A stretch of DNA of 64,000 nt from Terrabacter sp. Root181 (GTDB lineage: Bacteria > Actinomycetota > Actinomycetes > Actinomycetales > Dermatophilaceae): contig NZ_LMHU01000001.1 of NCBI RefSeq assembly GCF_001428505.1, positions 326,273-390,272 on the forward strand. The letters are read 5' to 3'. Under the pieces are notes generated by a model that saw only the letters and a program-made list of their open reading frames with translations, had not been told where the DNA came from and made no database searches. This document shows positions 9,596 through 17,906 of the stretch, piece by piece. A program made the translations under genes and the position numbers. Within the stretch, counting starts at the first letter, position 1. Each line of letters begins with the position of its first letter.

Positions 9596-10464
9596 GAGAC
9601 CTCCTCCGTCTGCTGAAAGAGAGTTCCGAATCGGCGTTGTTCACATGCAAGATTGGAGTCGCGCAACTGGCGCAAGGCCCGAGACTTCGTGATGCCGGGG
9701 TCCATTTCACGAAAAGCACGGATTAGGTCCAAGATGGTTTCATCGGCAATCCGATCCCGGTTATACGACTCAGGGCGTGCCGCCTTCGTGCACCAGTCAT
9801 GCCACCGTTTAAGCGCCTCCGCGGAGAAGGCCCCGCAGGCGCCTGAAAGCTCCAGCCATTGCACAGCCATCCGCAAATTCAGACTATTCGCTGTGCCCCC
9901 AAGGGTCCGGCGGAGCTGCCGATTGGATGGGACGCGTCGATCGGATGGAACATCCACTGAGCCACCGAACACTAACAGTGGATCGCCGTTTGTTCGGGCA
10001 AGCATGTCGTCAGCGATCACCTTTGAGTAGTCCTTTGACAGCACCCACAACATGGGCCCGCTCAACGTTGAGGGCGAGTCGGCGCTGATTGCTTGCCACC
10101 ACCCTTGCGCCTGTTCGACGGTCAACGCGACGGAGTCATCGTGGCCTGTGGAAAACGTCGCTGCGTAGGCAGGCGCCCTGTGGTCGAGTGGGCGAAGGCC
10201 CAAGCCAGCGGAAGCAACTAGAACAACCGGGTCGTAGCCCGCCGCGCGGGCGGCACCCTCGAGACGAAGCACCTGAGACCAGGCCTCGCCCTGGTATAGC
10301 GCGCGGAGCGTCCTCCGGTCAGTCGCCCGACCTAGACTCTCGTCCCAGGCCGATGCGCGGGACTCGACCGTGCCGGGGCTGAGGTTTCGAATCCTGAGGT
10401 CGTCGGACACCGGGAGCGACTTGCGGTCAGTACACGTGACGACGATCGTCATCTGGTTGGTCAC
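9592..10464 (-). CDS. DpdC candidate, YaaA/DUF6884-like protein
   Basis: A 290-residue protein at the head of the modification arm. The N-terminus (TIVVTCTDRK, residues 6-15) and the later segment LVASAGLGLRPLD followed by an APAYAATF stretch (about 85-105) match the pattern of YaaA/DUF6884-type proteins, which have an early VxCxxxK and a later LSAxxGL...PY. As I recall the family, DpdC (DUF328/YaaA-like) turns preQ0 in DNA into 7-amido-7-deazaguanine. Location and fold suggest this is that enzyme, but similarity is weak by eye. An alternative start is the ATG five codons in. Confidence 0.55.
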   Translation of the reverse strand: MTNQMTIVVTCTDRKSLPVSDDLRIRNLSPGTVESRASAWDESLGRATDRRTLRALYQGEAWSQVLRLEGAARAAGYDPVVLVASAGLGLRPLDHRAPAYAATFSTGHDDSVALTVEQAQGWWQAISADSPSTLSGPMLWVLSKDYSKVIADDMLARTNGDPLLVFGGSVDVPSDRRVPSNRQLRRTLGGTANSLNLRMAVQWLELSGACGAFSAEALKRWHDWCTKAARPESYNRDRIADETILDLIRAFREMDPGITKSRALRQLRDSNLACEQRRFGTLFQQTEEVS

Positions 10465-10497
10465 GTCTCGGCCCCTGACTTGAAAACTGTCGGTGTG

Positions 10498-10532
10498 TTG
10501 ACGCTACTGTAGACCACAGTAAATCGTAGAGT
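10498..10532. promoter_or_regulatory. Divergent dpd / que promoter with inverted repeat
   Basis: The 111-base gap between the modification arm and queC holds a perfect inverted repeat, TACTGT-agacc-ACAGTA (10505-10521). On the plus strand a consensus-like -35 TTGACG (10498-10503) lies just before it and TAGAGT (10527-10532) just after. On the minus strand the repeat itself supplies a TACAGT -10 box. The repeat is therefore placed to control both directions at once and is a likely operator. Confidence 0.45.
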
Positions 10533-10575
10533 CAGATCGTACGCCCGGTGTTGGTTATGAAGGTTGGTGGATGAG

Positions 10576-11262
10576 ATGAAGGCCGTAGTTCTCCTCAGTG
10601 GCGGGCTCGACTCAACGACTGTGTTGGCCTACGCGAAGAGTCAGGGCTATGAGCCGTACGCGCTCAGCTTTCGCTACGGCCAGCGGCACGCTGTCGAGCT
10701 CGAGGCTGCCCGTCGCGTGGCCGCGGCGCAAGGGGTCGAGGGCCACACCATCTGCGACATAGACCTCACGGCATTCGGCGGATCGGCTCTGACTGCCGAC
10801 ATCGATGTTCCGAAGCACGACACCGCAGAGGAAGTGGCCGAAGACATCCCGGTCACATACGTGCCTGCCCGAAACACCATCTTTCTCTCGTTCGCCTTGG
10901 CGTACGCCGAGGTGGTCGGGGCGGCAGACATCTTCATCGGCGTGAACGCTCTCGACTACTCGGGCTACCCCGACTGTCGTCCGGAGTACATCAAGGCCTT
11001 CGAACACATGGCCAACCTCGCGACGCGTGCCGGGGTTGAGGGCTCGACGTTGAAGATTCACACGCCTCTGATGGACAAGACCAAGGCGCAGATCGTTGAA
11101 ATGGGCTTGGCCCTGGGCGTTGATTACGGCCTTACGAGTTCCTGCTACGACCCTGATGAGGCCGGTCGGTCCTGCGGGCATTGCGATTCCTGCTTGTTGC
11201 GTCTCAGAGGCTTCGCGGAAGCGGGATCAATGGACCCGATCAGCTATCAAGAGTCGGCATGA
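10576..11262 (+). CDS. queC: QueC, 7-cyano-7-deazaguanine (preQ0) synthase
   Basis: QueC converts 7-carboxy-7-deazaguanine plus ammonia and ATP to preQ0. The PP-loop SGGLDST lies at residues 8-14 and the zinc cysteines at 190, 200, 203 and 206 (CYDPD...CGHCDSC). Length, 228 residues, is normal. The ATG at 10576 gives the standard [10 protein letters not shown] start; GTG and TTG codons just upstream are in frame but would add residues absent from the family. It is the first gene of queC-queE-queD-folE2, overlapping queE by ATGA, and divergent from the dpd modification genes that use its product. Confidence 0.95.
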   Translation: MKAVVLLSGGLDSTTVLAYAKSQGYEPYALSFRYGQRHAVELEAARRVAAAQGVEGHTICDIDLTAFGGSALTADIDVPKHDTAEEVAEDIPVTYVPARNTIFLSFALAYAEVVGAADIFIGVNALDYSGYPDCRPEYIKAFEHMANLATRAGVEGSTLKIHTPLMDKTKAQIVEMGLALGVDYGLTSSCYDPDEAGRSCGHCDSCLLRLRGFAEAGSMDPISYQESA

Positions 11263-11894
11263 CGTACAAAATCAAGGAGATCTTCTACACCCTCCAGGGC
11301 GAAGGCGCCCACGCGGGCAGGCCAGCCGTGTTCTGCAGATTCAGCCTCTGCAACCTGTGGACGGGGCGGGAAGAGGATCGGGCCCGAGCGATCTGTCAGT
11401 TCTGCGACACGGACTTCGTTGGAACTGACGGGGAAGGCGGTGGCCGATTTAAGAGCGCTGATGATCTGGCCGACGCAGTCGAGGCTGCATGGCCGTCAGG
11501 GTGGACCAAGGACCGAATGGTTGTCTGCACGGGCGGCGAGCCTTTGCTGCAGTTGGACGAGGCGGCCGTCGTGGCACTTAAGGCCCGCGGTTTCTACGTG
11601 GCTGTCGAAACCAACGGCACACGGGTGCCGCCACCCGGCATCGATTGGTTGTGTGTCAGCCCAAAGATTGGGGCGGACCTGGTCGTCAGCGGCGGGCAGG
11701 AACTCAAGTTCGTGTACCCGCAGCTGAACGCCGACCCTTTGCAGTTCGAATCGCTGGCCTTCGAGAGTTACCGGGTCCAGCCGATGGACGGTCCCGATCT
11801 AGACGCCAACGTGAGTGCAGCGGTCAAATTCTGCCTCGACCACCCCAACTGGAACCTCAGCCTTCAAACGCACAAGTACTTAGGAATCCCGTGA
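11259..11894 (+). CDS. queE: QueE, 7-carboxy-7-deazaguanine synthase
   Basis: A 211-residue radical SAM enzyme that rearranges 6-carboxy-tetrahydropterin to 7-carboxy-7-deazaguanine. The cluster-binding cysteines are C31, C46 and C49, i.e. CX14CX2C instead of the canonical CX3CX2C; this long spacing is known in some QueE proteins. TLQGEG (11-16) and GGEP are the usual QueE signatures. The start overlaps the queC stop (ATGA at 11259-11262) and the stop overlaps the queD GTG, so translation is coupled through the operon. Confidence 0.94.
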   Translation: MTYKIKEIFYTLQGEGAHAGRPAVFCRFSLCNLWTGREEDRARAICQFCDTDFVGTDGEGGGRFKSADDLADAVEAAWPSGWTKDRMVVCTGGEPLLQLDEAAVVALKARGFYVAVETNGTRVPPPGIDWLCVSPKIGADLVVSGGQELKFVYPQLNADPLQFESLAFESYRVQPMDGPDLDANVSAAVKFCLDHPNWNLSLQTHKYLGIP

Positions 11895-12262
11895 GCCACA
11901 CCGCCGAGATCTATCGCGAGTTCACCTTCGAGTCTGCGCACCGTCTACCGAACGTTCCACAGGACCACAAGTGTGCGCGTCTGCATGGGCATTCGTATCG
12001 TGTTCAGGTGCACGTCACGGGGAACGTCGGCGCCCAGACCGGGTGGGTGCAGGACTTTGGCGACATCAAGGCCGCCTTCAAGCCGCTCGAGGATCAGTTG
12101 GACCACCACTATCTCAACGAGATTGGCGGCCTAGAGAACCCGACGAGCGAAGTGCTCGCTCGCTGGATCTGGGACCGACTGATCGATCACGTTGACGGTC
12201 TCAGCGCGGTACAGGTTCGAGAGACCTGTACGTCCGGTTGCATCTACCGGGGGGAGCGATGA
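11891..12262 (+). CDS. queD: QueD, 6-carboxy-5,6,7,8-tetrahydropterin synthase
   Basis: A 123-residue PTPS/QueD-family enzyme that makes 6-carboxy-tetrahydropterin from dihydroneopterin triphosphate. Zinc histidines are H17 (FESAHRL), H32 and H34 (LHGHSY), and the catalytic cysteine is C28 (KCARLHGH). The GTG start overlaps the queE stop (GTGA, 11891-11894) and the stop overlaps the folE2 ATG. The C-terminal ETCTSGCIY segment is typical of QueD, and the preQ0 operon context excludes a tetrahydrobiopterin role. Confidence 0.93.
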   Translation: MSHTAEIYREFTFESAHRLPNVPQDHKCARLHGHSYRVQVHVTGNVGAQTGWVQDFGDIKAAFKPLEDQLDHHYLNEIGGLENPTSEVLARWIWDRLIDHVDGLSAVQVRETCTSGCIYRGER

Positions 12263-13044
12263 TCCTGCCTGATATTCAGGATCAAGTGGATACCCGCGGC
12301 ATCACGCTCGATGAAGTCGGTATCGACGGCGTGAGGATGCCAAGCACGTTTTCCGACGGGGAGACGGTTCAACCCGGCGTCGCTTCGTTCGAGGTCCTCG
12401 TCCAACTGCCGTCGGACCGGCGAGGCACGCACATGAGCCGCATGGTCGAGTTGGTGCACGAGCACTTACAGGTCATCGATCCTCGCGATCTCGCGACGGT
12501 CCTGAAGCAGGCAGCCGCCCGTTTGGAGGTTTCAGCCGCCTCCATCAGCGTTGTTCTCCCCTTCGCAACTCAGGTGACGTCGCCGGCGTCGGGTCGCAAG
12601 TCCTGGCAGGCCAGTGATCTGAGTCTGCGGGCCAAGCTGCGAGGGGACGCCTTTGAACTGGTGACTACCGTCTCGAGCGAGGTCACCAGCTTGTGCCCAT
12701 GCAGCAAGGCAATCAGTGACTACGGCGCTCATAATCAGCGCAGCGTGGTCTCCGTTGATGTGCATGGTCGAGACGACAGCCCGTATCCAGTCCCAGTTGC
12801 AGCCCTGGTGGAGCTAATTCGCAGCACGGGGTCGTGCCCCGTCTACCCGATCGTGAAGCGCCCCGATGAGCGTTCGATAACGATGACTGCGTTCGACCAT
12901 CCGGCGTTCGTGGAGGACATGGCGCGAGATCTCTCTGGCCGCTTGAGGAGCCAGGATGTCGCGCACAAGGTGCGCATTCGCAACCTGGAGAGCATCCATA
13001 GTCACGACGCCGTCACAACCGTCTCGTGGTGCCCTGGCACATGA
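12259..13044 (+). CDS. folE2: FolE2, GTP cyclohydrolase IB
   Basis: A 261-residue GTP cyclohydrolase of the FolE2 (type IB) family that converts GTP to dihydroneopterin triphosphate, the first step to preQ0. The GTHMSR segment (56-61), E141 and the CPCSK motif with C146/C148 are the family signatures; the conserved HNQRS follows at 159. The ATG overlaps the queD stop. With queD, queE and queC the four genes give a complete GTP-to-preQ0 route. A dedicated FolE2 in the island suggests precursor supply does not rely on the host folate enzyme. Confidence 0.93.
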   Translation: MILPDIQDQVDTRGITLDEVGIDGVRMPSTFSDGETVQPGVASFEVLVQLPSDRRGTHMSRMVELVHEHLQVIDPRDLATVLKQAAARLEVSAASISVVLPFATQVTSPASGRKSWQASDLSLRAKLRGDAFELVTTVSSEVTSLCPCSKAISDYGAHNQRSVVSVDVHGRDDSPYPVPVAALVELIRSTGSCPVYPIVKRPDERSITMTAFDHPAFVEDMARDLSGRLRSQDVAHKVRIRNLESIHSHDAVTTVSWCPGT

Positions 13045-13154
13045 GGCGATTCCTCTTGCCTTCGCACCGCCGAAGTTGGGCAGTTGCGCCGCTAGGCTTC
13101 GGGCCGTCTGCCAGCGCATTCTGTCATCGGACCTGAAGCCATTGACGCGTTCGC

Positions 13155-13709
13155 TCAGTCGCAGTTGGGGCAGGGGCCGGAGACGGGCATCTCCATGAAG
13201 CAGGTCGGGCAGACTGCGCCGCGGCGAGCCTCCGTGGCCGCCGTCGCACGCGGTGTGCTCGCCCGAACGACCCGCGCCTTGGCCGTCAGCGTCGGCACCG
13301 CGTCGGCGGGCACGTCGGCTCCCCAATGGCGGTAGCACTCGAGTCGCGCCGCGGCCGCGCTGTTCTCGCGCTCGAGCGGATCCGTGATGGGGGCTTCGCC
13401 AGCAACACGCAGCGCCTCGTCGTAGCCGGCGCCGACCTGCCCGTCGTCCTTGCGGACGACCAGTGACGCGAGCGGCGGCTCGTTGCGTACGTGGTTGACC
13501 TTGACCAGATCGGCGAGCAGAGGCCCGATCCAGTTGCGCATCTGCGACTTGGTCCGCAGCGCCGAGCGGCGCTGGACCTCCTCGGCGAGCTCGGAGTAGG
13601 TGATGACGGCGTTGTAGCGGCCGGCGGTCTCCACGAGCACCTCGTACGCGTGCTTCGCCCAGTAGGGCTGGGCGAACTTCGCAGTCACGAACGTCTCGTG
13701 GTCAGACAT
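13155..13709 (-). CDS. Hypothetical protein with C-terminal zinc ribbon
   Basis: A 184-residue protein of unknown function. The N-terminal half (AKFAQPYWAKHAYEVLVE, then a helical YSELAEEV segment) could be a winged-helix fold, and the C-terminus has CPTCFMEMP...CPNCD, a two-CxxC zinc ribbon. The ATG at 13709 is the first with family-like sequence; a longer frame upstream is not convincing. Base composition is that of the backbone, so it marks the first host gene to the right of the island. It is convergent with folE2 across a 110-base gap with no clear terminator. Confidence 0.65.
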   Translation of the reverse strand: MSDHETFVTAKFAQPYWAKHAYEVLVETAGRYNAVITYSELAEEVQRRSALRTKSQMRNWIGPLLADLVKVNHVRNEPPLASLVVRKDDGQVGAGYDEALRVAGEAPITDPLERENSAAAARLECYRHWGADVPADAVPTLTAKARVVRASTPRATAATEARRGAVCPTCFMEMPVSGPCPNCD

Positions 13710-13805
13710 GGTGAGCCATTCGATTCCTTCGTGGTTCTCTCGATGAGATACCAGTCTCCACCCATCGCCTCGGCGGCCCTCACCCACCCACCGATGAGTC
13801 AATCC

Positions 13806-14420
13806 TCAACGTGTGGAGGACTCAGACGCAGCGCCGATCCAGGCGATCATCTCGCCGGTCGTGGCGACCTGGGCGAAGAAGGTGCCGACCGTGGCCAGGG
13901 AGGCTCGCTGCACCTCCGAGACCTCCAGGCCGGGCACCCCGCCGGTCGTCGTGGCATCGCTGATGAAGAACGCGCGCACGTCGCGCACCATCGCCTCGCG
14001 AGCTGTCGTCTCGCAGCAGACGTTCGTCTCGATGCCCGTGATGATGATGGTGTCGGCACCGAGCAGCTCGAGCCGGGCCAGCAGGTCGGTGTCGTGGAAG
14101 GCACCGAAATGCGGCTTCTCGAGCACGTGGTCGGACGGATCCATGACGAGCGCCTCGTGGAAGGCGGCGCTGTGGGACGTTCGGTCGAGCATCCCCTCTC
14201 GCACCGGCGGGAACATCTCCCCGAGGATGCCGAGGTCGGCGCCCGCAGGCACCGCGTGCCGGACGTGGATGACCGGGGTGCCGGCCACGCGGCATACCTC
14301 CGCCAGGCGGTTGATGCGCTCGACCACGGCGGGCGCGTTCGCCGCCATCTCGACGAAGACGTTCTGGACGTCGATGTTGAGCAGGGCCATCCGGCGCGGG
14401 TCGACCTCGAACTGCATCAT
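13806..14420 (-). CDS. Isochorismatase-family cysteine hydrolase
   Basis: A 204-residue isochorismatase-like hydrolase. The catalytic triad is visible as D17 (LLNIDVQ), K102 (LEKPHFGAF) and C135 (GIETNVC), with the cis-peptide region just before the cysteine. These enzymes cleave isochorismate, N-carbamoyl compounds, nicotinamide and similar amides; the substrate cannot be named here. Two adjacent ATGs (14420 and 14417) follow GGAAGG; either could be used. It appears monocistronic. Confidence 0.82.
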   Translation of the reverse strand: MMQFEVDPRRMALLNIDVQNVFVEMAANAPAVVERINRLAEVCRVAGTPVIHVRHAVPAGADLGILGEMFPPVREGMLDRTSHSAAFHEALVMDPSDHVLEKPHFGAFHDTDLLARLELLGADTIIITGIETNVCCETTAREAMVRDVRAFFISDATTTGGVPGLEVSEVQRASLATVGTFFAQVATTGEMIAWIGAASESSTR

Positions 14421-14513
14421 GGTGCGCCTTCCGGTCGCGTCGGGCCCCTGCGTGCACGCTACGGCTCGCCGGCCCATAGCCACCGAGGAATCGAACAGCA
14501 GCGCCGCCACTCG

Positions 14514-15116
14514 TCAGGCGAGGGGGTCCCGGGTCGCACGCGCCAGGACCACTAGGCAGATGGCGCCCACGACACCCCAGAGCACGAACGAGCCCGTCCA
14601 ACGTTGCCCCGGCTCACTCGGGAAGACGTCGACCCAGCGCGAGAGCGGGTTCACGACGGCCAGCGCGATGACCACCGTCAGCAGTGCGCCGCCGACCGCG
14701 TCCCCGGGCTCGGTCACGTGCCGTCGCCACGCGGCGGCCGCGGCGACGGCCACGAGCACGGAGCCGGTCAGCCACACCATGACCCCGAGCCGAGCGCTCA
14801 ACCCGCTCCTGACCGCCAGGGCGGCGACCCCCATCGACCCCGCGACGAGCACCGCACCAGCCACGAGGAGTCGGGCTCGGCTGCGCCTCCGCAGGGATAT
14901 GGGCGCGGCCCCCACTGCCTCGGCTGCCGCCTCGTCGAGGACGTATGCCGTCGCCGCGGCGAGGGCGGCCACGCCCACCACGAGCGCCGTGCCCGCTACG
15001 GCGCTGGTGGTCCACGTCGCCGCGACCCCCAGAAGCAGCAGTCCCACTGAGGTCAGGGCCGCCACGGGCCGCCACGGGATGCCCGCGGCGGGCCCGAGGA
15101 CGCGCGAATGGATCAT
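14514..15116 (-). CDS. Membrane protein of the sigma-ABC operon
   Basis: A 200-residue protein with about five hydrophobic segments and no known catalytic motif. It starts at the ATGA overlap with the upstream permease (15116-15113), which makes it the last gene of a five-gene operon: sigma factor, anti-sigma, ABC ATPase, permease, this protein. The position suggests a second small permease subunit or accessory protein of the ABC transporter. Confidence 0.65.
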   Translation of the reverse strand: MIHSRVLGPAAGIPWRPVAALTSVGLLLLGVAATWTTSAVAGTALVVGVAALAAATAYVLDEAAAEAVGAAPISLRRRSRARLLVAGAVLVAGSMGVAALAVRSGLSARLGVMVWLTGSVLVAVAAAAAWRRHVTEPGDAVGGALLTVVIALAVVNPLSRWVDVFPSEPGQRWTGSFVLWGVVGAICLVVLARATRDPLA

Positions 15117-16063
15117 CGCGTCACGACCACGCTGTGGCCGTCGGGGTAGGAGCGCACCGGCTGGCTGAGGCCGGTGGCGGAGGCGAGGCCATAGGCGATC
15201 ACCGAGAGCGCGAGGGTCACCGCGCCCATCCGGACGAGCCGCCGCCGGGTCTGACCCTCCGACCGCCACAGCAGTGCGGCGACGGCCGCGAGGCCGCAGA
15301 GGGTGATGACCCAGACGAGGTACCACGCCGGCGACCCGGTCAGGCTGGTGACCGTGAGGTAGTCCGCCGATGCCGACGAGAAGTAGCCCACGGGGGCGAA
15401 GAGGCGAACCCAGCGGAACCACTCAGGCGGTGCCCCCTCGGTGGTGCTGAAGGCGCCGAGGACGCCGATCGTCCAGACGACCACCGCCAGCACGAGGACC
15501 GCCGACGCCCCACGGAACCGCCACCACCGGCCGGCTGCGATGCCGAGCAGGGTGCCGCCGACGGCCGTCGCGACCGAGTTCTCGACGAGGACCGCCGCGA
15601 CCGCCGCGTGAGACAAGGGGCCGTACATCCACTCCGGCGCGCTCAACCCCGACGGGCCGATGGCGTAGTAGAGGACGAGCCACGCTGAGGCGACGAGCGC
15701 AGGGACGCCAGCCATCAGGCAGAGCGCGGCCGTCCGGGTGGTGACGGAGGTGGGCGACGCCTCGAGCAGCTCACCGGCCCCGTGGAACGACCGCGTCAGG
15801 TGGTAGGCGGTGATCATCGAGGCCACCCCCACTGTCAGGGCGACGACGGGCAGGCTGAGAGAGTCGCTGGTGACCTGGTGTGCCTGCTCGTTGAGGGCCA
15901 TGACGGTGAAGACGACGCCGAGCGCCGTGCCCACCAGGAACATGGGGTGTCGCGCGAAGCGCCACGCCTCGATGCGGGCGAGCGCCGGGAACGGGCTCCG
16001 GTAGCCGCCGCGCGGAGAGAGCGCGGTCGTCACGGCGAGGGCGTCCTGCGGAGTGCTGGTCAT
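15113..16063 (-). CDS. ABC transporter permease
   Basis: A 316-residue integral membrane protein with about eight hydrophobic segments after a soluble N-terminus (ARIEAWRFARHPMFL), the layout of ABC-2-type permeases. The ATG at 16063 shares its first base with the ATPase stop (TGATG), and a GTG one codon earlier is the alternative. It pairs with the ATPase just upstream to form an exporter whose substrate is unknown. Confidence 0.78.
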   Translation of the reverse strand: MTSTPQDALAVTTALSPRGGYRSPFPALARIEAWRFARHPMFLVGTALGVVFTVMALNEQAHQVTSDSLSLPVVALTVGVASMITAYHLTRSFHGAGELLEASPTSVTTRTAALCLMAGVPALVASAWLVLYYAIGPSGLSAPEWMYGPLSHAAVAAVLVENSVATAVGGTLLGIAAGRWWRFRGASAVLVLAVVVWTIGVLGAFSTTEGAPPEWFRWVRLFAPVGYFSSASADYLTVTSLTGSPAWYLVWVITLCGLAAVAALLWRSEGQTRRRLVRMGAVTLALSVIAYGLASATGLSQPVRSYPDGHSVVVTR

Positions 16064-16962
16064 CACGCCACCTCCGCCGAGGTCGTGGCGTCATCCGATG
16101 AGGTGCTGGTGGCGCCCCGCAGCAGCAGGTAGGCGTCCTCGAGGCTGGGCTCGACGAGCTCGGCGCCGTTCGGCACGTGCTCCCCGACGTTGCGATAGCG
16201 CCCGGACGCGGTGCGCCACGACGCCTGCGCCTCAGCATCCGGCCCAGCGGCCATCCAGACACGTCCGGCCGCGAGCGACACGAGGTCGGGCACCGTGCCG
16301 TCGAAGTGCACGCGCCCGGCATCGAGCACGACGACCCGGCGGCACAGCGCGGCGACGTCCTCGGTCTGGTGCGTCGAGATGACCATCGTCGACGTCGCGG
16401 CGATGTCGGCGAGCACGCCTCGCAAGGACGCGCGCTGCTCTGGGTCGAGCCCGGTCGTCGGCTCGTCGAGGACCAGCAGCTCCGGTGTGCCGAGCAGGGC
16501 CTGGGCCAGAGCGACGCGGCGCCGCTGACCACCCGAGAGGCGACTGATCCGCTTGGCCGCGACGTCGCCGAGGCCGACGAGGTCGAGCACGCGTCTCACC
16601 TCGGTCGTGCGAGTCCCACGGTCGGCCCACTCCTTGAGCACTGCCATGTAGTTGACGAAGGCGAAGGCCGAGAAACCGCGCGGGAAGCCGAGCTCCTGCG
16701 GCTGGTAGCCGAGCCGCCGCCTGACCTCGGTGCGGGCATCCGGCTGGCTCGGGTCGCGACCGAGGAGCCGCACCTCGCCGGCGTCGGGGCGCAGCACCGT
16801 CGCCATGACGCGGAGCATCGTGGTCTTGCCTGCGCCGTTCGGACCGAGCAGTCCGGTGATGCCGGGCCCGAGGTCGAGGTCGACGTCATCGAGGGCCGCG
16901 AGGGAGCGGTAGCGCTTGGTGACACCGCGCAGGGAGACCGGGGTCGAGCTGGTTGCGGTCAT
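16063..16962 (-). CDS. ABC transporter ATP-binding protein
   Basis: A 299-residue ABC ATPase. Walker A GPNGAGKT (40-47), signature LSGGQ (142-146) and Walker B LLVLDE (162-167) are intact, followed by the H-loop STHQ. The single-domain CcmA/NatA-like layout with a C-terminal regulatory extension is usual for ABC-2 exporters. ATGA overlap with the anti-sigma gene upstream (16962-16959). Co-transcription with a sigma/anti-sigma pair suggests the exporter is induced by an envelope or extracellular signal. Confidence 0.88.
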   Translation of the reverse strand: MTATSSTPVSLRGVTKRYRSLAALDDVDLDLGPGITGLLGPNGAGKTTMLRVMATVLRPDAGEVRLLGRDPSQPDARTEVRRRLGYQPQELGFPRGFSAFAFVNYMAVLKEWADRGTRTTEVRRVLDLVGLGDVAAKRISRLSGGQRRRVALAQALLGTPELLVLDEPTTGLDPEQRASLRGVLADIAATSTMVISTHQTEDVAALCRRVVVLDAGRVHFDGTVPDLVSLAAGRVWMAAGPDAEAQASWRTASGRYRNVGEHVPNGAELVEPSLEDAYLLLRGATSTSSDDATTSAEVA

Positions 16963-17906
16963 GACGCGATCCTTCCGATCGTGCCGAGTCGCCGGGCTCG
17001 AAGGACGAGGACGGGCGGCCCGATGAGGAGCATGAGGACGTAGAGGACGAGGTACTGCGGCGCGAAGACGGCCCAGATCGTGTCGAGGCGGGAGGCCGCG
17101 CCGGTGGCGATGACCCAGACGACGGTGATGGCGCTCGCCGGGCGCCACGGCCCGAACCACGTCGAGAGGGCGAGGACCGCCGCGGTGAAGCCCAGCGCCG
17201 GGAGGAGCCACACCCACGCCGCCGACTCGGGGAAGACGAACTGGCCGACGAGGACGACGGGGAGCGCCGCGAGGAGCACGGCGGCGGTCCGGAGCAGCAG
17301 CAGGCGTGCGAGCGGGTACGGCGCCGAGCTCTCCTGCTCCAGCGCCGGCCCGCCCTCCGGACCGAAGGCCGTCGCCACGGCGAGCACCGGCACGAGCGGC
17401 GCCACGACGAGGAAGATCATGACGCTGCCGTTGCGCGCCGCCACGGCCCCGCCGACCGCGAAGGCGACGGCGAGTGCGACCGCGCAGATCCAGGACCCGC
17501 GCAGCGCCGGCGCCGCGGCCACGAGCATCGCGTCGCCGGGCGGCAGGCCGAGCCGCCCGAGGAGTCGCTCCAGCACCGACACGCGCGGCACCTCGATCTC
17601 GTCGCGCACGGCGGTCCAGACGGCCGCCAAGTCCGGCAGGTCGGGCGCGTCCAGCGGGTCAGGCGCGTCCGGAACGTCGGAAAGGGCTGGTGGCTCAGGC
17701 TGCCCGGGACGTGCTGCGTCCGAAAGGGGCGTCACGTCGGGAAGGGGGCTGACGGCATACGCCATCGATGGCAGCTCGGCCGCGACACCCGCCTGGCACT
17801 GCGCGCACCGCAGGAGGTGCTGCTCGAGCGACATCGACGTGACGGCGTCGGCCTCGCCGTGGACCCAGGCGCGCAGGTCGTCCGGCCGCACGTGGCGCGT
17901 ACTCAT
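16959..17906 (-). CDS. zf-HC2 anti-sigma factor-like membrane protein
   Basis: A 315-residue protein beginning with a zinc-type anti-sigma domain (H30, C34, C37: HLLRCAQC), a low-complexity proline/aspartate linker (about 55-95) and then about six membrane segments to the C-terminus. Most zf-HC2 anti-sigmas have one membrane helix, so the polytopic tail is unusual. The ATG at 17906 overlaps the sigma factor stop by ATGA. It should sequester the adjacent sigma factor at the membrane; the polytopic part could sense lipid or partner with the ABC permease. Confidence 0.75.
   Translation of the reverse strand: MSTRHVRPDDLRAWVHGEADAVTSMSLEQHLLRCAQCQAGVAAELPSMAYAVSPLPDVTPLSDAARPGQPEPPALSDVPDAPDPLDAPDLPDLAAVWTAVRDEIEVPRVSVLERLLGRLGLPPGDAMLVAAAPALRGSWICAVALAVAFAVGGAVAARNGSVMIFLVVAPLVPVLAVATAFGPEGGPALEQESSAPYPLARLLLLRTAAVLLAALPVVLVGQFVFPESAAWVWLLPALGFTAAVLALSTWFGPWRPASAITVVWVIATGAASRLDTIWAVFAPQYLVLYVLMLLIGPPVLVLRARRLGTIGRIAS

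Noticed and set aside
13070-13102. CCGAAG...CTTCGG inverted repeat as a terminator after folE2
   Set aside because: The stem is only 6 bp with a 21-base loop and no T-run; too weak to support.
13045-13154. Attachment site or tRNA gene at the right end of the island
   Set aside because: No tRNA-like sequence, integrase gene or direct repeat with the left side is visible; the left end of the island is outside the window.
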